From Zoogloea sp. (GTDB taxonomy: Bacteria > Pseudomonadota > Gammaproteobacteria > Burkholderiales > Rhodocyclaceae): DNA of 34,751 bases. The notes beneath the pieces were generated by a model that was not told the DNA's origin, searched no databases, and saw only the letters and a program-made list of their open reading frames with translations. Positions 23,731 to 31,799 of this stretch are shown in pieces. Location of the stretch: positions 1 to 34,751 of the forward strand of contig WBTZ01000047.1 of the NCBI GenBank assembly GCA_009026175.1. Reading direction: 5' to 3'. Numbering within the stretch: the stretch's first letter is position 1; every line of letters begins with the position of its first letter. A program made the translations under genes and the position numbers.

Positions 23731-23754
23731 TTCCGGCTAGCCACCGGCCTGCCG

Positions 23755-23966
23755 CTTGAGGCTCGTGCCAGCTCCGGCTATCTGCAAGGTCGGGCCGAAT
23801 AGATCCAGGCCTTCGAGCGGGTGTCCCCGGTGGTCCTGACGGGCAAAGCACGGCGCCAGCGCCGATTCGATCTAGGCCCACGGCATGCGGGTTGCCAACA
23901 CCGCAGTGGGTGACGCAGAGAGATCGTCGCATCCAGCCGCGCGCGGAAAAAGTCCGGGGTCGTCAT
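23755..23966 (-). pseudogene. IS5-family transposase N-terminal fragment, frameshifted
   Basis: From ATG 23966 on the minus strand the frame reads MTTPDFFRARLDATISLRHPL, the start of an IS5-family transposase. After a one-base shift it continues VLATRMPWA, an in-frame TAG, then IESALAPCFARQDHRGHPLE and GLDLFGPTLQIAGAGTSLKR. A short unrelated tail precedes the XRE remnant. Only the N-terminal region survives, and it carries both a frameshift and a nonsense codon. It probably belongs to a different IS5 subgroup from the fragment at 18923-19174. Confidence 0.75.
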
Positions 23967-24079
23967 TGAAAACCGGCGCTCCGACTCTTCACCGTGCAAA
24001 ATCGGTGCGACTCCCTTGGGGGCAATGGCTCAGGGCTTCCCCGTCCGAAGGGAAGGGAGAACTGCTTGATCTGCGTCGG

Positions 24080-24592
24080 CTAGTCGCTATGGTCCTCCAT
24101 CGTTCTTTCCGCTATTTGTCTCTTGGCCTCTCGCTTATGCTTCAATTCGTCGGCTGGCGCGCTATCCGTGTTGCAAAAGTGTTCGAGCAATTGACGAAGG
24201 TCGCGTGGAGTATTCAGAAAGGTGTCCAGTTTATCGATCTGCTGCGCTCTAACTTTTTCGAGTTCTTCCTTTAGGGCCATATTTCGCGCCTCCAACTCCG
24301 CGATCCGCTTCTGTAGCATCGCCCGAGGCGTGTTCCGATGCTTTGGCAAAGAATCGTTTTGCATCCGTCGTTGGATGCTCTTCGCCTCAGAAAACGCCTC
24401 GGCGACGATCTTGCTGCCATCCCATGCCTTTTGGCTAAGCATCTGACGGTTGAAGCCGTGGCCGAATCGCCTTTTAGAATGTGCCATGACGTTTTCCCAC
24501 GTAACCGGAATCTGGTTGTCAGGAAACAGTTGGATCATTCGTGCAATCTTCCGGGCCAGCTGCTCGGTAAGTATTTCCTTTCTTCCTGCCAT
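24080..24592 (-). CDS. Small charged coiled-coil protein of the recombinase module (TnpC/GmtX-like)
   Basis: This 170-aa, highly charged protein begins MAGRKEILTEQLARKIARMI. A segment IPVTWENVMAHSKRRFGHGF, continuing NRQMLSQKAWDG, could be a DNA-binding helix pair. A long coiled coil follows (about 95-120; QKRIAELEARNMALKEELEK). It is the last gene of the operon, starting two bases past the stop of the 821-aa recombinase. Position, size and coiled coil match the small third protein of Tn554 (TnpC) and of other multi-recombinase islands (DUF6262- or GmtX-type); this assignment is by analogy. It probably assists synapsis or directionality. Confidence 0.7.
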   Translation of the reverse strand: MAGRKEILTEQLARKIARMIQLFPDNQIPVTWENVMAHSKRRFGHGFNRQMLSQKAWDGSKIVAEAFSEAKSIQRRMQNDSLPKHRNTPRAMLQKRIAELEARNMALKEELEKVRAQQIDKLDTFLNTPRDLRQLLEHFCNTDSAPADELKHKREAKRQIAERTMEDHSD

Positions 24593-24594
24593 CT

Positions 24595-27060
24595 TCAGTT
24601 CTCGTCCTCGTCATATGGTGCAATGAGGTCCCGCTCGTCCCTCAAGCCCAGGCGTTTGGCAGCAAACTGGGGGTATTTAGAGATAAGTGCTTGTTCGTCA
24701 CGGTCAACCTGGTCCCGTCCGCCATGTTCTGAAAGGGCCTGCTCGAAAAGTGGTTCGGCATGCTTGATAGGATTGTGGTATTTCATTAAGGCACCATTTT
24801 TCACCTCAGGGTCATCCAATAACTTGACGAATCCACGCGCAACAAAGCTCTGTTCAAGGCGTCGGGCCAGGAGCCTGTCTTTGAGCAGATTGTTGATCTG
24901 ATGAAACTCGTCGATCAGATGGGCGGCGAACTGCTCTAACGTGTCTTTGCTGAGCCCTCGTTCAACCAAAGTGAGCATGTGTTCGCCGAGCGCCGCAGGA
25001 TCATCGGCTATGTTTCGGTTATGTGTGAAGGCCAGGTTCTCAAGATGACGGACGACGGAGCCGAACAGAAGTGCGGCTGTCTTTCGCACATCTTCATTGG
25101 TCGGAAGGTGACCCTTGGTGACGGCGGCGTCGTTACACGTCAGACAGGATGCCGACAGGTCGTTGCTGTAATTGCGGCAGGGCTTTTCGTGATGCTGGTG
25201 GAAGCAAACGCCAAAGCGCTGCGGATAGAGTATGATGATACCCCGACTTGAATTTGCGACGGGGCGGTTTTCGACAGCTTCTGCGACGGCTTCCATCGAC
25301 GTCATCGCAATGCCAGCATCGTGGGCCGTCACAATAGCAGTCTGCAACCCGAACTGACTTTCCAGCTGCTCCATGACCGCAAGCCCGCTGGTAATGTCGG
25401 CGAGCTCCACCAGCCTTTCCGTCTCGGGCATTGCCGACTGTGCGGCGATGGTCTCGGAAGTCCGAAAGTCATAGGCCTTGAGCTGGGAAAGACTGGAGCG
25501 GTTGGCCCATTTGTTGATCAAGACATCGGAAAGGGTTTCACCATGCTTCAGTGCCATTGTGGTGAGCCAGCGTCGCGGGTCGTGAGTGTCCATCTCCGCG
25601 ATCCGTACCTTGTCTCCGACCGGCATGATGATATTGAGCTTTTCGAAGAGAGACAGGGTCTTTGTTCTTTTTCTAGACAATCCAGTACTCTTGATACAAG
25701 TCGTAATTCTGTCGTAACTTACAGCGCTCGGCAGAAATGGCGCTTCGTTCTGGTCGAACAGAAAGAGCATCTTCGAGAGTTTCCCGCGAAAGTGGTTGTA
25801 CCGGGTCACACGCCGGCATTGGTCCAACGCCGTATGGACCTTCTTCAGCAGTAGACTTTCAACATCGGTCCACGCGAGGTAGTCGATCGTTTGATCGCGG
25901 GCACCCCCTCGTTTCTCTTTTTGTTTGAGCACAGGATTTGGTCCTTTGAACTGCCGGTCCTTCAGCTCCTTAAAGTAATTGCTTTCGGTTTGACTTCGAG
26001 GCCTGTTGGGTCGGTTAGCGCTCAGCTGGATTATTTTTCGGAGATCGGCTTTGCTAATCGCGTTGCCCCGCAAGAATTCCAGCTCAGGAGGTAGGTAAAG
26101 GGATTTCGGGTGTTGCTCATACCACTCAACAAGCATGCGTGATCGTTTGCTAAGCTCCTTGATGATGTCCGAGCAATAGTGAAAGACGTCAATCATGAAG
26201 CTAAGAACAGGCTTGGGACTCCAATCGGCTCCCTTGCTTCCTTTCATTGTTACGATAAGCATCTGGTGGGCTGAGTGCACCGCGTTCATCTCTCCAATTG
26301 TACGGTTTCCGTAGTCCTCAATCGTCACATGATCGTCAATGCTCATACAAAGCACTTCATTGATGCGTGAGGGGGCGCACAGCGAGAGAGATATCGCGCA
26401 GATGGCTACACGATCTTGTGCAGAAAGTGCGGGGTGATCTTGCACCATGTGATTGAAAGCTTCATTGAACGCTTCCATCTTGCGGTTGAGCAACTCAGAT
26501 CGTCCGTCGCATTTTTGCGCTCGATCGGTCACTGCAACAGTGTGCAATTCAGCCTTGGTTGCCGCAAGAACATGGTAGCCTAGGCGCGGAAGGACACATT
26601 TTGACGATAGCAAGATAATCATATTGGACAGCATAGATAGCTGGCGGCTCATTAATCTCGCTCGATGTGGCTTCTCTTTGCCGTGGTTGAGTAGGTCTTT
26701 CTCCAGTTTGCGGAGATCCGAGCTCGTTAAGTGAAAGATCTGATGTGGGCAGACTGCGGCCAGTTGGCGATAGGCCGAGACTTGATCGGGAATGTGTTTC
26801 GGCTTTCCTGCGATAATCATTTCCGCCACGAGGCACCGCAAGGTGTCTTGATAGCTGATGTCTTTTAGGTAAAAGTGATTTTCTGATTGTGTAAAGTTCC
26901 AGTCGGCTTGGTCCGTCTTGTATAGGGTTTTGACTGGCCATTCTTTGGCAGCAAAATCTATTTCCGGAAAGATTAGTCCCATTCTTCGCCTGCAATCGGT
27001 CAGCCAGCTATCTAGGGCTTGACGGCGCCGAACTACGTCCAAGTCTATCGATTGGCTCAC
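24595..27060 (-). CDS. Large divergent tyrosine recombinase, 821 aa
   Basis: Catalytic residues are arranged as in tyrosine recombinases: Arg I R232 in LCAPSRINEVLCM, box II H493-D-P-R496 in MDTHDPRRWLTTMALKHG, W518 in INKWANRSSLSQ, and Y530 in LKAYDF. About 230 residues precede the core, where ordinary integrases have about 100. Some 290 residues follow, including a Cys/His cluster (C619, H621, H623, H624, C628, C639, C642) resembling a zinc knuckle, then a helical tail. TnpB of Tn554 is also oversized. The gene overlaps the 510-aa recombinase by ATGA, so expression is coupled. It presumably acts with its two partner recombinases in a heteromeric integration complex. Few mesophile genomes' ordinary integrases look like this. 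Confidence 0.85.
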   Translation of the reverse strand: MSQSIDLDVVRRRQALDSWLTDCRRRMGLIFPEIDFAAKEWPVKTLYKTDQADWNFTQSENHFYLKDISYQDTLRCLVAEMIIAGKPKHIPDQVSAYRQLAAVCPHQIFHLTSSDLRKLEKDLLNHGKEKPHRARLMSRQLSMLSNMIILLSSKCVLPRLGYHVLAATKAELHTVAVTDRAQKCDGRSELLNRKMEAFNEAFNHMVQDHPALSAQDRVAICAISLSLCAPSRINEVLCMSIDDHVTIEDYGNRTIGEMNAVHSAHQMLIVTMKGSKGADWSPKPVLSFMIDVFHYCSDIIKELSKRSRMLVEWYEQHPKSLYLPPELEFLRGNAISKADLRKIIQLSANRPNRPRSQTESNYFKELKDRQFKGPNPVLKQKEKRGGARDQTIDYLAWTDVESLLLKKVHTALDQCRRVTRYNHFRGKLSKMLFLFDQNEAPFLPSAVSYDRITTCIKSTGLSRKRTKTLSLFEKLNIIMPVGDKVRIAEMDTHDPRRWLTTMALKHGETLSDVLINKWANRSSLSQLKAYDFRTSETIAAQSAMPETERLVELADITSGLAVMEQLESQFGLQTAIVTAHDAGIAMTSMEAVAEAVENRPVANSSRGIIILYPQRFGVCFHQHHEKPCRNYSNDLSASCLTCNDAAVTKGHLPTNEDVRKTAALLFGSVVRHLENLAFTHNRNIADDPAALGEHMLTLVERGLSKDTLEQFAAHLIDEFHQINNLLKDRLLARRLEQSFVARGFVKLLDDPEVKNGALMKYHNPIKHAEPLFEQALSEHGGRDQVDRDEQALISKYPQFAAKRLGLRDERDLIAPYDEDEN

Positions 27061-28589
27061 GTATGGTCTCCCTGGCGCACTGCATCTCGGTAACGGTCAG
27101 CCGCATTCATTACCATAAGGATGTTCTGCTTTGCCATTTTTGCCTTGTCAACTAAGTGTTGAACAGGTTTTCCGCGTTGAGTCATGTCGTCGATCTCCCG
27201 CTGCACGATGTTCAGATTAATGCGATGGTCAGCATCCCAACATGGGCGAAAGCGGAAGCATCCATAACAGGAGATTGGTGCCTCAGCGCAGGCGACATCC
27301 TTTCCGCATTCTCCAACGTGTTCAATCTGCCCGTTTGTTATGTCCTCGCTGAGAATTTGTTTCTGCGTTTGGCTCGGGTCATCTTTTGATCCGAAGCTCA
27401 GAATTTTGGGAGCGTGCTCTAAGAAAGCGGTTGCCATAGACTCGGAAAGTTTTTCCATCATTCCATGGAACGCTATGTCAACGTAGGCTCGACAGACATT
27501 GTCGGATGAATGTTTCAGTACTGCCGAAATGGTTTTGGCGGATGCCCCTGTTTGCGCAAGAAGGGTTCCGACGGTATGGCGCAAGGTGTTGGCCTTCAGA
27601 TTAAATCGAGGTTCGTTGAAGTGCTTTCGACTAATTGCATTAGCGTAGGACGCACTGAAGATCGATCCGCTCTCCATTGCACCAAAGTTTTGGTTGGCGT
27701 AATCACTATCCCATCGTGAATTGCCGTTCTTCAATGTTCTTGCTGGGAAGAGCGCCAATTTTTCGATTTCATCGATGGCAATAAGATGGCTGTATTCTGC
27801 AATGACGCTCTGGCGTTGCTTGGTTAGTAAAACCCCTAAAGGCTCATTGATCTGGAAACACACCTTGTTGGGAAGTGACTCTCCCGTCTTTGAATTTGTG
27901 ATCCAGATGAAATACTGATTCGAAGTTTTGTCAAACGTCAAGTCGCTGACCCGTATTTGACGATAGGAGTTTGGCCGTACGTAGACTGCGAAGGCAAGAT
28001 GGGCAAAACTATAATGACCTAAATCCATAGTGCCTTTGGCGTATTCGCTGTCGCAGGTGTCGAGGATATATGCAACAGCCGCTCGGTCAAGCGCTTTGGC
28101 AAGAATGCGGTCGATTTGCGCTCCGTGTCGACCCTTTTTAGGTTTTGAGGTTGGAAAGTCGATCTCGCTCAAATCCTTGGCGAACAAGGGGGCATGGGGG
28201 GCGAGCTTGAACGCCGCTCTAAAGTACCTTAATTGTTGCGGGGCGAATTGTTCCTTCTTGGATGCGATGGATAGAAGAAAGTTTTCATCTATAATTGCTA
28301 TAGGGTTGCTGAAGAGGTTTGTGGCGATGATTTTGGTAAGTAGTGATTGAATATTTACCGCTTCGGTTTTGATTGATGTCAAGGTTACTTGGTGGCGGCG
28401 CTCTATTAGATATTGCTTAAGATTGATCAGGAACTCGCTGGTGTACCCGGCCTTTAGATTGGTGAGGTTAATAGTAATAGTGCGGATTTCCTGCGAGTCA
28501 CGTGGTCCAACCTCTTCGCGCATTGTAAAGTGTAGCGGTGTTTTGTCGTCCCATTCTGCAATTGCATTAGCTATCGTTAAGTATGCCAC
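27057..28589 (-). CDS. Tyrosine recombinase with C-terminal Cys cluster, 510 aa
   Basis: The catalytic domain shows Arg I in YVRPNSYRQIRVSDL (R205 or R210), box II KANTLRHTVGTLLAQTG (R337, H338), H360 in VLKHSSDNVC and nucleophile Y369 in CRAYVDIA. The first His of the usual HxxR is Asn (N334), a change seen in divergent recombinases. After the core, GECGKDVACAEAPISCYGCF with RFRPCWD carries five closely spaced Cys (about residues 425-450), probably binding zinc; a helical tail (DDMTQRGKPVQHLVDKAKMA) follows. Proteins of this form occur as middle members of multi-recombinase islands. It overlaps the upstream recombinase gene by 23 bp and the downstream gene by 4 bp. Confidence 0.88.
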   Translation of the reverse strand: MAYLTIANAIAEWDDKTPLHFTMREEVGPRDSQEIRTITINLTNLKAGYTSEFLINLKQYLIERRHQVTLTSIKTEAVNIQSLLTKIIATNLFSNPIAIIDENFLLSIASKKEQFAPQQLRYFRAAFKLAPHAPLFAKDLSEIDFPTSKPKKGRHGAQIDRILAKALDRAAVAYILDTCDSEYAKGTMDLGHYSFAHLAFAVYVRPNSYRQIRVSDLTFDKTSNQYFIWITNSKTGESLPNKVCFQINEPLGVLLTKQRQSVIAEYSHLIAIDEIEKLALFPARTLKNGNSRWDSDYANQNFGAMESGSIFSASYANAISRKHFNEPRFNLKANTLRHTVGTLLAQTGASAKTISAVLKHSSDNVCRAYVDIAFHGMMEKLSESMATAFLEHAPKILSFGSKDDPSQTQKQILSEDITNGQIEHVGECGKDVACAEAPISCYGCFRFRPCWDADHRINLNIVQREIDDMTQRGKPVQHLVDKAKMAKQNILMVMNAADRYRDAVRQGDHT

Positions 28590-29949
28590 TTGCGATTTTC
28601 CTTTTCTGTGCTGCGTCCAGCAGGCCTTGATGAAAATCCATCAGTGTTATGTTTGCCGCAACGGATAGAGCTCTGGCTGCATATATCTCTGGCATGTTGC
28701 TTTTTGCTGTCCAGCCGAAGCGGAGTTTCATTTGGTCTTTGATGCGATCAGGTACGTCCTTGAAATCTCGGGGGGGCGCCTTATTTTGATTGTGGGAAAT
28801 CTCGCGACATTTTTCCGTCAGGAAGAAGCTCGCGGCGCTATGCCTTAAGACATATCCGTAGAAATCGTATTTTTTCTGATTAGGAAAATATGGGTCGTCC
28901 GCGACGTCGAGTAGGCCTTGTGTTGCTAGCCTTCTTCCGAGTTTGGCGAACATTTCGGTGATACTTCCGCGGTGCTTAATAGGATTTCCCCCTTCGCTTA
29001 GGAAAAGAAATCCGGCGCTACGATTGGTCATCCGCTTTCTCAGGACAGCGGAGCGCTCCCCGTCTATATACTCCTGAATGGCTTGTGCAGTGGATGGCCA
29101 AAGCGATATCAACGTTTCGCTTGCGCTGTTGACTTGCGTGCTATCACCCAGCTTAAGTTTTGGCGTGTTTGTCGTAATTCGCTCGCTTCTCTTTGCTCGG
29201 TTGTCCTGAATTGTTAGGTGGCCAGAAATGGGCTGAAAATCAGCCATGGAAATGTTGCCTAGTGTTCCAGGGCGCAAACCCTCGCAGGAAAGAAGTGCCA
29301 TCGCTCTATCTCTATAAAGAGTTCGAGACGGCTTTCCTGAGTTTGTTTGAAAGCATTCCTCTGGCCTCACGAATACTGCTTCAATAATAGATAGATACTT
29401 CTCGGTAGGAAGGCTCTTGATTGCAAGGTGGTGGTTTTGCTTGGTTCCCTTTATTGATTTGTTTAGTTTGTTAATTGTTGTTTCGTATTCTATCGTTATT
29501 TTGTTGCGTATCGACTCTGATCGGATATTTGGCAGCAAGAAGACTTTCATGTAGAAATCTAAGTAACCTGCTATTTGATTAAGCCGCTTTTTAGCTGAGT
29601 TGGGAGTGACTGCACCTGGTAGTCCCTTCGGTGCTTTGCCAGATTGAGGGCTGGTGAGAAAGATTATTTTCTTTGTGCTCATTGCCTCAATTTCAGTTAG
29701 CGGTCGATAGCAGAGGTCGGCGAGTTCTTTGGTTTCGTTGTATGTGAGACAGCGTCCATCAATGGCGCGAAGGGACAGTTCGATCTGATGTGCATTGCAG
29801 AACCGGTAGAGGACTCGCAGTGACTGAGCTGCCAGTTCTTGGGTATGTGGATTGGAGAACTGGTCAGTCAAGTATTTTGTGAATGGGTAGTGAATCCGTC
29901 CGTCGTCATGAAGCAGTACGTAGTTTCTTAGTGCGATAGCTTGTTTCAT
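28567..29949 (-). CDS. Tyrosine recombinase, first gene of the terminal module, 460 aa
   Basis: This is the promoter-proximal recombinase, starting about 125 bp from the island's right junction. The N-terminal half is a core-binding region (YPFTKYLTDQFSNPHTQELA, SLRVLYRFCNAHQIELSL). The catalytic domain has Arg I R226 in SCEGLRPGTLGNIS, box II YGYVLRHSAASFFLTEK (R369, H370), W413 in RFGWTAKSNM and Y423 in PEIYAARALS. The first position of HxxR is Tyr/Val-like instead of His. An insertion between box II and the Trp (about 380-405) is unusual. Closely following genes are translationally coupled. Its role should be strand exchange at the island ends. Confidence 0.9.
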   Translation of the reverse strand: MKQAIALRNYVLLHDDGRIHYPFTKYLTDQFSNPHTQELAAQSLRVLYRFCNAHQIELSLRAIDGRCLTYNETKELADLCYRPLTEIEAMSTKKIIFLTSPQSGKAPKGLPGAVTPNSAKKRLNQIAGYLDFYMKVFLLPNIRSESIRNKITIEYETTINKLNKSIKGTKQNHHLAIKSLPTEKYLSIIEAVFVRPEECFQTNSGKPSRTLYRDRAMALLSCEGLRPGTLGNISMADFQPISGHLTIQDNRAKRSERITTNTPKLKLGDSTQVNSASETLISLWPSTAQAIQEYIDGERSAVLRKRMTNRSAGFLFLSEGGNPIKHRGSITEMFAKLGRRLATQGLLDVADDPYFPNQKKYDFYGYVLRHSAASFFLTEKCREISHNQNKAPPRDFKDVPDRIKDQMKLRFGWTAKSNMPEIYAARALSVAANITLMDFHQGLLDAAQKRKIASGILNDS

Positions 29950-30073
29950 ATCGCACCATTTATTCTAATAACTGAAACCATTTTTTTAGTGATCCAAAAA
30001 AATACATTGAATTTCTGTTTAATGTTCAAAAAATTCTTTGTAAACAAGTCTAAAAATAAATAAATTACGTTAC
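29950..30073. promoter_or_regulatory. AT-rich right end of the island; promoter and recombinase sites expected
   Basis: This stretch lies between the first recombinase start and the DLH junction and is strongly AT-rich. It must hold the operon promoter and probably the arm-binding sites of the recombinases. Read inward (minus strand), it contains TTTAGACTTGTTTAC about 20 bases from the junction, partly matching TTAAGACACTTAAC in the left arm. Confidence 0.5.
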
Positions 30074-30076
30074 GTG

Positions 30077-30693
30077 GTCCAGTACTGCCATGCGGCGTAG
30101 CAGATCGGGTAGTTGGCGGCGTGGGCCTTGAAGCGCAGGGGGCCGCCCACCGCGGTGGCCACGTTCTGGGTGGCCGCGGCCATGCTGATGACCGCGCCCC
30201 AGGAGAAGCCCAGCACGCCGATCCGTGCCGGATCGATGTCGCTCCTGGCGCTCAGGAAGCGCAGGGCGGTGAAGGCGTCGGCGTAGGTGAGGGCCGGCAG
30301 GGCCGGGCGGGCTGCGCCCGTACCCACACCCCGGGCTTCCCACATGTCGACCTCGAGGGTGGCGAAGCCCGCCGCATTGAGCGCCTCGGCGTGGAAGTCA
30401 CCGCGGGCATCCACGCCGGACGATCCATGCAGGATCAGCACCGCCGGCAGCCTGCCCTGGCCGTGCCGCTCGCGGCAGTCGGAGGGAAGCCGGAGCTTGC
30501 CCTTGAGCGTCAGCAGGCCATTGGCCACGATCTGCCCGGATGCGTTGAAGACGAGATTGGGTGTCTGCATCTCCACGAAGGAGATGGGGGCCTGGCGGGT
30601 GCAGTCCCGACCGTCGTCGGCAGCCTGTGCAGGATTGGCGTGGATGGCCAGCGCCAGCAGGCTGGCGAGAAGGGGGATGTGCTTGCGGGTCAT
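30077..30693 (-). pseudogene. Dienelactone hydrolase-family gene, N-terminal half (split by the island)
   Basis: ATG 30693 opens MTRKHIPLLASLLALAIHAN, a signal peptide with likely cleavage after AQA (about residue 24), so the intact enzyme was exported. Core motifs are VLILHGSSGVDARGDF (oxyanion region), LEVDMWEARG, and IGVLGFSWGAVISM with the Ser nucleophile in G-F-S-W-G. After AANYPICYAAWQYWTT the island begins and a chance TAA (30070) ends translation. The catalytic Asp and His are in the other half at 1160-1556, so this truncated product cannot be active. GGAG precedes the start. The gene converged on the YCF48 gene and lies beside the GntR gene on the same strand. Confidence 0.87.
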
Positions 30694-30897
30694 GGGGTGT
30701 GCTCCGGGCTGGAAGTAAAACCCCGCATACGTAATGGGAATGCGAGGGTATGCCGGAACAATAGGCCATGGGTCCGGGCATGCAAGTGCATTGCCGCCCA
30801 TTCCAGGAAAATAGTTGTTTTGACCCGCCTTGCGGGCAAACGGCGGGTGCGCCGGTTCTGCCGTTGTGCGGTCGTGGCCGGGGCCCGGCCCGGGCGC

Positions 30898-31605
30898 TCA
30901 GACTGCCGCCGGGGCCAGCTCCGCTTCAGGCGGGTTGTGCATCTGGCGCAGGGTGGCCACCAGGTCGGTGAAGCGTTCGCCCTGCACGATGACGTGGGTG
31001 CGCAGCATGCTGCCGGCCTTCTCGCTGTCGCCGCCGATGATCGCCTCCACGATGGCCGCGTGCTCCGAGAACGAGGTGTTCATGCGGTTGCGCACGCGCA
31101 GCTGCAGGCGCCGGAAGGGGCGCAGGCGGCGGTGCAGGGCGGTGGCCTGCTCGGCCAGGAAGCCGTTGTGGCTGGCGTCGTAGATGGCCCGGTGGAAGAC
31201 CTCGTTGAGCTGGTAGTACAGGTCCGGGTCGCCGGCCTGGCGGGCCGCCTCGCAGGCCTGGTGGGCTTCCAGCAGGCGGGCCTGCTCGGCCGGCAGGATG
31301 CGCCGGGCGGCCAGGCGGCCGCACATGGCCTCCAGCTCGGCCATCACCTCGAACATCTCGCACAACCGGTCGGGGGCCATCTCGGGCACCGTCGCGCCCC
31401 GCCGCGGGCGGATCTCGACCAGCCCGATGGAGGCCAGCTGGATCAGGGCCTCGCGGATCGGCGTGCGGGACACGCCGAAGCTCTCTGCCAGCTCCTGCTC
31501 ATCGAGACGCGTCCCCGGGGGATAGACGCCGGTGACGATCCGTTCTTCTATGGATTCGCCCAGTTGCTCCGACAGGCGGACCGGCGGTGGGGTCAGTGCT
31601 TGCAT
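30898..31605 (-). CDS. GntR-family regulator, FadR/FCD subfamily
   Basis: This 235-aa protein has an N-terminal winged HTH (about 10-75; LGESIEERIVTGVYPPGTRL, ELAESFGVSRTPIREALIQL) and a C-terminal FCD ligand-binding domain (about 85-215). FCD metal-binding positions appear as DLYYQLNEVFHRAIYDAS, SEHAAIVEAI and MLRTHVI. Such regulators usually sense a carboxylic acid. It is divergent from a DctP-type TRAP operon, so it most likely controls uptake of the TRAP substrate and itself. TGTATACA between the two genes is the candidate operator. Confidence 0.92.
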   Translation of the reverse strand: MQALTPPPVRLSEQLGESIEERIVTGVYPPGTRLDEQELAESFGVSRTPIREALIQLASIGLVEIRPRRGATVPEMAPDRLCEMFEVMAELEAMCGRLAARRILPAEQARLLEAHQACEAARQAGDPDLYYQLNEVFHRAIYDASHNGFLAEQATALHRRLRPFRRLQLRVRNRMNTSFSEHAAIVEAIIGGDSEKAGSMLRTHVIVQGERFTDLVATLRQMHNPPEAELAPAAV

Positions 31606-31628
31606 GTTCAGCTCTCCAGTTCAATTTC

Positions 31629-31678
31629 ACTATACAAACCGTTTGACTTTGTGTCCAGTTGAACTATTCTTGTATACA
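31629..31678. promoter_or_regulatory. Divergent GntR/TRAP promoters with TGTATACA operator
   Basis: For the regulator on the minus strand, TGGACA (31657-31652) and TATAGT (31634-31629) are spaced by 17 bp, a good sigma-70 promoter. For the TRAP operon, TTGACT (31643-31648) and TATTCT (31665-31670) are spaced by 16 bp. The perfect palindrome TGTATACA (31671-31678) immediately follows the TRAP -10. A half-similar TATACAAA (31631) overlaps the regulator's -10. FCD-type regulators bind short palindromes of this form, so repression of both promoters is likely. Confidence 0.65.
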
Positions 31679-31799
31679 CAACATAGGTTGAGGGATACAA
31701 AAAGAGTCCGGTTGTATTTGCCGAAGCAGGGCAAGGCCAGGACCAGATCCCTTCCCGATGTGGATCAACCCCACTTCGTTCACATATGGAGGAGATACC

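Larger units (their letters stand above)
1560..30073. mobile_element. Mosaic mobile island inserted in a DLH-family gene
   Basis: This is a block of about 28.5 kb, on average more AT-rich than its flanks, that separates the two halves of one hydrolase gene. GTG occurs at both junctions (1557-1559 and 30074-30076), and retaining one copy restores the DLH frame, so these are the probable exchange points. Both ends are very AT-rich. Reading inward, the left arm contains TTAAGACACTTAAC and the right arm (reverse complement) TTTAGACTTGTTTAC at similar distances, a weak candidate for paired recombinase sites. The recombinase operon lies against the right junction, as in Tn554-like, RIT and gamma-mobile-trio islands. 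The interior holds a second ParB/serine-recombinase module and several decayed IS elements, so it grew by accretion. Confidence 0.8.

Noticed and set aside
30121-31662. A 513-aa plus-strand frame
   Set aside because: It is antisense to both the DLH fragment and the GntR gene and shows shadow-frame composition.
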